Shown: piece after piece, positions 13,724 through 17,225 of the stretch
Position numbering within the stretch: the stretch's first letter is position 1
Layout: each line of letters begins with the position of its first letter
NCBI GenBank assembly: GCA_002689405.1
Contig: NZFZ01000003.1
Coordinates: forward strand, 1-17,225
Length of the DNA: 17,225 nt
Direction: 5' to 3'
From: Gammaproteobacteria bacterium
GTDB taxonomy: Bacteria > Pseudomonadota > Gammaproteobacteria > Magnimaribacterales > AG-339-G14
Program-made: the position numbers and the translations under genes
Notes under the pieces: generated by a model
The model's database searches: none
What the model saw: the letters and a program-made list of their open reading frames with translations, nothing else
Told to the model about the DNA's origin: nothing

Positions 13724-15486
13724 TATTTATCCTCTTCAAGAACTTTTATGGAAAGCATATCTAATTGATCTTGATCAATTAAACTTGGTGCATCGGAAAG
13801 CAAGCAGGTTGCTGATTGGGTCTTTGGAAAAGCAATTACATCTCTGATGGATTCTTGTTTACAAAGCAACATGATCAAACGATCCAATCCAAAAGCAATT
13901 CCGCCATGAGGAGGACATCCATAGGACAAAGCTTCTAAAAAGAAGCCAAATTTTTCATCCGCTTCTTTTTTATCTATTCCTAAAATTGATAATACTTCCA
14001 ATTGTTCATCTAAATTGTTAATTCTCAAAGAGCCGCCTCCAATTTCACTGCCGTTCAAAATAAGGTCATATGCTTTTGCAACAGCATTTGCAGGATCTTT
14101 CTTTAGTTCTTTGAGCCCTCCTTGAGTAGCAGTAAAAGGATGGTGTGATGGAGATAAGTTCCCTTGAATGTCCTCTTCAAATAAAGGAAAGTCTGTTATC
14201 CATCCGAATTTAAAAGCCTCTTTATCAATTAAGTTAAGATCTTCACCTAATTTTTCTCTCAATGAGCCCATTGAATCATTCACAACATTTCTGTGATCGG
14301 CACCAAAAAAAACGGTGTCTCCAGAACTTAGATTAAGCCTTTCAACTAAACTAGAAATCTCTTCTTTAGAAAGGAACTTAAGAATTGGAGACTGAAGACC
14401 ATTTTCAAGATCAGTAGAATCATTGACTTTTATATAAGCTAGTCCTTTTGCTCCAAAATTACCGACAAATTTAGTGAACTCATCTATTTTATTTCTGCTT
14501 ATTTCTTGTTCAATTTTAAGGGCAACAATTCTTGCCTTTTCATTCTTAGCAGGATCGGCAAAAACCTTAAATGAAGACTTTTCAAAAATATCTTTTACAT
14601 CAACAAGTTTTAAGGGGTTTCTTAAATCAGGTTTATCTGAGCCATAATCCTTTATTGCTTCTTGATATTTAATTCTTTGGAAATCATCAAACTCTATATT
14701 TAAAGTTTCATAAAAAATTCTTTTAATAAGGCTTTCAGATATGCTGAGAATTTCTGCTTCTGAAATAAAAGATAATTCGATATCCAATTGAGTGAATTCT
14801 GGCTGCCTATCTTTTCGGGTATCCTCATCCCGAAAGCATCTAACAATTTGAAAGTATTTTTCAAAACCTCCAATCATCAACATTTGTTTGAAAAGCTGTG
14901 GTGACTGAGTGAGTGCATAAAACTTTTGATTGTAAAGTCTGCTTGGGACAAGAAAATCCCTGGCTCCTTCCGGAGTAGCTCTAGCCATCATTGGGGTTTC
15001 AATTTCAATAAACTGATCTTCAATGAGATAACTTCTAACGATGTGATTTACTTGCGATCTTATTTTCAGATTTGATTGCATTTCCGGTCTTCGTAAATCC
15101 AAGTAACGGTATTTAAGACGAACCTCTTCGCCGACTTTTGTATGTTCATCTAGTTGAAAAGGCAAAGGTTTGCTTTTGGAAAGGATATCAATTTCTTTTG
15201 AAACCAATTCTAGTTCTCCTGAAGCCAATGACTCATTTATTGTACCTTTAGGCCTTTTTCTGAGAATTCCTGTAACTTCAAGAACATAGGACATTCTTAT
15301 TGATTCCGACTTTTTGAATAAATCTTTATCTTCTGGCTCAACAACAACTTGCATTAATCCAGATGCGTCTCTGATATCTAAAAATATGACACCGCCATGA
15401 TCCCTGACTTTTTCAACCCACCCAGAAATAAGAAAGGAAGAATCGATTTCTTTATTAGAAATGTTTGTTATTTGAGTGCGTTCCAT
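13723..15486 (-). CDS. aspS: Aspartate-tRNA ligase (predicted non-discriminating, Asp/Asn)
   Basis: This class II synthetase charges tRNA-Asp. The 587 residues (E. coli 590) comprise an OB-fold anticodon domain (1 to about 105), the catalytic core beginning with YRYLDLRRPEMQ, motif 2 FRDEDTRKDRQPEFTQLDIE, a bacterial GAD insertion (about 280-420), GGGSLRIN and motif 3 with PPHGGIAFGLDRL. The anticodon domain has His30 in VRDHGGVIF and Gly81 in RPKGTIN. These correspond to His31 and Gly83 of the non-discriminating Pseudomonas aeruginosa enzyme, where E. coli has Leu and Lys. It may therefore also form Asp-tRNA-Asn for transamidation by GatCAB. The zinc-ribbon gene lies 14 bases upstream. Confidence 0.97.
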   Translation of the reverse strand: MERTQITNISNKEIDSSFLISGWVEKVRDHGGVIFLDIRDASGLMQVVVEPEDKDLFKKSESIRMSYVLEVTGILRKRPKGTINESLASGELELVSKEIDILSKSKPLPFQLDEHTKVGEEVRLKYRYLDLRRPEMQSNLKIRSQVNHIVRSYLIEDQFIEIETPMMARATPEGARDFLVPSRLYNQKFYALTQSPQLFKQMLMIGGFEKYFQIVRCFRDEDTRKDRQPEFTQLDIELSFISEAEILSISESLIKRIFYETLNIEFDDFQRIKYQEAIKDYGSDKPDLRNPLKLVDVKDIFEKSSFKVFADPAKNEKARIVALKIEQEISRNKIDEFTKFVGNFGAKGLAYIKVNDSTDLENGLQSPILKFLSKEEISSLVERLNLSSGDTVFFGADHRNVVNDSMGSLREKLGEDLNLIDKEAFKFGWITDFPLFEEDIQGNLSPSHHPFTATQGGLKELKKDPANAVAKAYDLILNGSEIGGGSLRINNLDEQLEVLSILGIDKKEADEKFGFFLEALSYGCPPHGGIAFGLDRLIMLLCKQESIRDVIAFPKTQSATCLLSDAPSLIDQDQLDMLSIKVLEEDK

Positions 15487-15500
15487 AATAGAAAGATTTT

Positions 15501-15782
15501 TTAATCTTTTTTAGTAGGTTTTGAGTTTTCTGTTTTCTTTGGTTCCTTAGATGTTTTTTTACTTTTAACATCTGATTGTACAAGATTTTTTTTATTGCCT
15601 GTCTTAAAGTCAGTTTCGTACCATCCTGACCCTTCTAAACGAAAGGATGGGGCTGAGATAATCTTTTTAGCCCTTGCCTTTGGCGAACAATCACAAAACA
15701 CAGTTTTTGTAGAATCTGCTACAGAAACAATTCTTTCAAATATTTTGTGGCATTTACTACATTGGTACTCATAAATAGGCAT
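15501..15782 (-). CDS. FmdB-family zinc-ribbon protein
   Basis: This small putative regulatory zinc-ribbon protein has no settled function. The 93 residues begin with MPIYEYQCSKCHKIFE, with Cys8 and Cys11, and continue with a second cysteine pair Cys30 and Cys32. IISAPSFRLEGSGWYETDFK, a strongly conserved FmdB signature, follows. The tail after residue 65 is rich in lysine, serine and threonine and probably disordered. The second cysteine pair is spaced C-x-C rather than the usual C-x-x-C. The ATG is preceded by GAGGAATA, a good Shine-Dalgarno sequence, and the gene is divergent from proS across 71 AT-rich bases. An fmdB-type gene directly before aspS is common in gammaproteobacteria and probably starts this operon. 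Confidence 0.9.
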   Translation of the reverse strand: MPIYEYQCSKCHKIFERIVSVADSTKTVFCDCSPKARAKKIISAPSFRLEGSGWYETDFKTGNKKNLVQSDVKSKKTSKEPKKTENSKPTKKD

Positions 15783-15853
15783 TATTCCTCACTGAAAGCA
15801 TCTTTTTTTAGTATTATTAATTTTTTAAAGCAGAATATTAATTTATATTTTAA

Positions 15854-17131
15854 ATGAAAGCTTCCTCATTTCACTATAAAACTCAAAAAGAAGCCCCAAA
15901 AGACGCTGAACTCATAAGCCACAAACTTATGATCAGAACTAATATGATAAAACCTCTGGCTTCTGGTATTTATTCGTGGATGCCCCTAGGATTAAGGATT
16001 CTCAATAAGGTCGAATCTATCATTAGAAGAAATATGAATGAGTACGGTTGTCTAGAAGTTTTAATGCCAATGGTTCAACCAAAATCACTATGGGACGAAA
16101 CAAAAAGGTCAGAGCAAATGGGTCCAGAACTTTTAGGTTTTTTGGATCGTAATGAAAGGGAATTTTACCTCGGACCTACTCATGAAGAAGTCATTTCCGA
16201 TATATGTCGGCAAGAACTGCAAAGTCATAAAGACCTGCCTAAAACTTTTTATCAAATACAAACAAAATTTAGAGATGAAATTAGACCTAGATTTGGCGTA
16301 ATGCGAGGCAGAGAGTTCTTAATGAAAGATGCTTATTCATTTGATCTTAATGAAGAAGGGATGAGCAAAAGCTATAAAGCTATGAAAGAGTGTTATCAAA
16401 AAATATTTGATGAGATTGGCTTTGATTACAAAATTGTAAAAGCTGATTCAGGTGCAATTGGTGGGAATATGTCTGAAGAATTTCATGTCTTAGCTGATTC
16501 TGGTGAAGATACATTGGTATTCAACGATAACGATTTTTCATCAAATATTGAATTGTTGGAAGATTCCTTAAAAACCGAAATTGAAAAAAAAATTGAAAAT
16601 AACGATCTGTCTGACATTGATAGTGAGTATGGCAAACTTTCAATTAAAAAAGGAATTGAGGTAGGTCATATATTTGAGCTAGGTAATAAATACAGTAAAT
16701 CTATGGGTTTAAGTGTCCAACATGATAATAGTCAAAAAATTTTAGAAATGGGCTGTTACGGAATTGGAGTTTCACGAATTGTTGCAGCTGCTATAGAGCA
16801 AAATCATGATAGTGAAGGTATTGTTTTTCCAAGAAATATTTCTGCTTTTGATTGTTCCTTAATTTCAATCAATGAAAAGAAATCAGAGATAGTTAAAAAC
16901 AAAGCTAAAGAAATATACTCTTATTTAATGAATAACAAAGTAGATGTCTTTTATGACGATAGAGATGCATCTCCAGGTAATAAATTTTCTGATTCCAATT
17001 TAATGGGAAATCCTTATCAAATAGTCATTAGCGAAAAAAATGTTGAAAAAGGCTCAATAGAAATAATTAATAGAAGAGATCAGGCAAAATCTGAAATAAT
17101 GGAAAAAGACTTATTGGGTCTCTTTAATTGA
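15854..17131 (+). CDS. proS: Proline-tRNA ligase lacking the editing (INS) domain
   Basis: This class II synthetase charges tRNA-Pro. The product has 425 residues, against about 572 for E. coli ProRS. The catalytic core is complete: [28 protein letters not shown] (105-113), [28 protein letters not shown] (137-164) and motif 3 [17 protein letters not shown] (300-316), then an anticodon-binding domain with [18 protein letters not shown]. The roughly 180-residue YbaK-like insertion, which in E. coli removes mischarged alanine, is replaced by a charged linker at about 233-262. Core similarity is to the bacterial-type enzyme; a shortened insertion is also known in alphaproteobacteria. No Shine-Dalgarno sequence precedes the ATG and the leader is A+T only. 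The 3' end overlaps recA by 21 bases. Confidence 0.96.
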   Translation: MKASSFHYKTQKEAPKDAELISHKLMIRTNMIKPLASGIYSWMPLGLRILNKVESIIRRNMNEYGCLEVLMPMVQPKSLWDETKRSEQMGPELLGFLDRNEREFYLGPTHEEVISDICRQELQSHKDLPKTFYQIQTKFRDEIRPRFGVMRGREFLMKDAYSFDLNEEGMSKSYKAMKECYQKIFDEIGFDYKIVKADSGAIGGNMSEEFHVLADSGEDTLVFNDNDFSSNIELLEDSLKTEIEKKIENNDLSDIDSEYGKLSIKKGIEVGHIFELGNKYSKSMGLSVQHDNSQKILEMGCYGIGVSRIVAAAIEQNHDSEGIVFPRNISAFDCSLISINEKKSEIVKNKAKEIYSYLMNNKVDVFYDDRDASPGNKFSDSNLMGNPYQIVISEKNVEKGSIEIINRRDQAKSEIMEKDLLGLFN

Positions 17132-17225
17132 GTCTGTAATCTGTTTTTCTATTTTCTTAGCTATATTAGGGTTATCTTTTAGCCACTGACTAGCATTGAT
17201 TTTACCTTGACCAATTTTTTCACCA
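17111..17225 (-). CDS. recA: RecA recombinase, C-terminal end (partial)
   Basis: Only the last 37 codons lie in the window; the gene continues beyond the right edge. The translated end contains [19 protein letters not shown], then [17 protein letters not shown] and a TAA stop at 17113-17111. GEKIGQGK followed by the AxxWLKDNP helix is the RecA C-terminal domain. E. coli RecA continues about 20 residues further with an acidic tail that is absent here, so the protein ends just after the helix. The last 21 bases overlap the end of proS on the opposite strand. RecA catalyses strand exchange and LexA co-cleavage. Identification rests on this short but characteristic stretch. Confidence 0.9.
   Translation of the reverse strand, partial: GEKIGQGKINASQWLKDNPNIAKKIEKQITDSIKETQ

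Noticed and set aside
15809..15834. T-rich tracts between fmdB and proS as a terminator
   Set aside because: No GC-rich stem precedes them, and the gap separates two divergent gene starts, where a terminator is not expected.
1..17225. CRISPR array, insertion sequence, integrase or toxin-antitoxin module
   Set aside because: No spaced direct repeats, terminal inverted repeats, transposase or paired small toxin genes were seen; nearly every base belongs to a recognisable housekeeping gene.

Overview
The window is an AT-rich (about one-third G+C by eye), extremely compact piece of a bacterial chromosome. Gene content and order point to a gammaproteobacterium. BamC, TolQRAB-Pal-CpoB, BepA, PerM and a gamma-type proline-tRNA synthetase core are present, in neighbourhoods that match known Escherichia coli and Pseudomonas gene orders. 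The low G+C, frequent overlaps, shortened proteins and absence of mobile elements suggest a streamlined free-living lineage such as the marine SAR86 type. That placement is inference, not something the sequence proves. No stretch longer than about 75 bases lacks a gene.

Layout. (1) 1-1533, + strand: the end of korA and all of korB, encoding a two-subunit 2-oxoacid (probably 2-oxoglutarate):ferredoxin oxidoreductase. (2) 1525-4110, - strand: dapA-bamC-purC, transcribed in that order, the same trio as in E. coli. (3) 4178-7158: bcp (+), perM (-) and the periplasmic metalloprotease gene bepA (+). Regions 2 and 3 read as a contracted form of the E. coli purC-bamC-dapA-gcvR-bcp-hyf-perM-bepA region, with gcvR and hyf absent. 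(4) 7155-15782, - strand, one long run: an fmdB-type zinc-ribbon gene, aspS, yebC, a PD-(D/E)XK nuclease gene, ybgC, tolQ, tolR, tolA, tolB, pal, cpoB, tRNA-Lys(UUU), the fluoride-channel gene crcB and a HIT-family gene. (5) 15854 to the end: proS (+) converging on the last codons of recA (-).

How the genes work together. The ybgC-tolQRAB-pal-cpoB set encodes the trans-envelope machine that constricts the outer membrane at division and coordinates it with peptidoglycan synthesis. BamC and BepA serve outer-membrane protein assembly and quality control. PurC, DapA and KorAB are core metabolism. AspRS, ProRS and tRNA-Lys serve translation.

The most interesting locus is 12582-12989. In pseudomonads ruvC, ruvA and ruvB sit between yebC and ybgC. 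Here that slot holds one small gene that looks like a phage or archaeal-type Holliday junction resolvase nuclease, joined to both neighbours by one-base stop/start overlaps. Other notable points are a TolA reduced to about 206 residues without the usual transmembrane histidine, a ProRS without its editing insertion, a RecA without its acidic tail, and overlapping 3' ends at all four convergent gene pairs.
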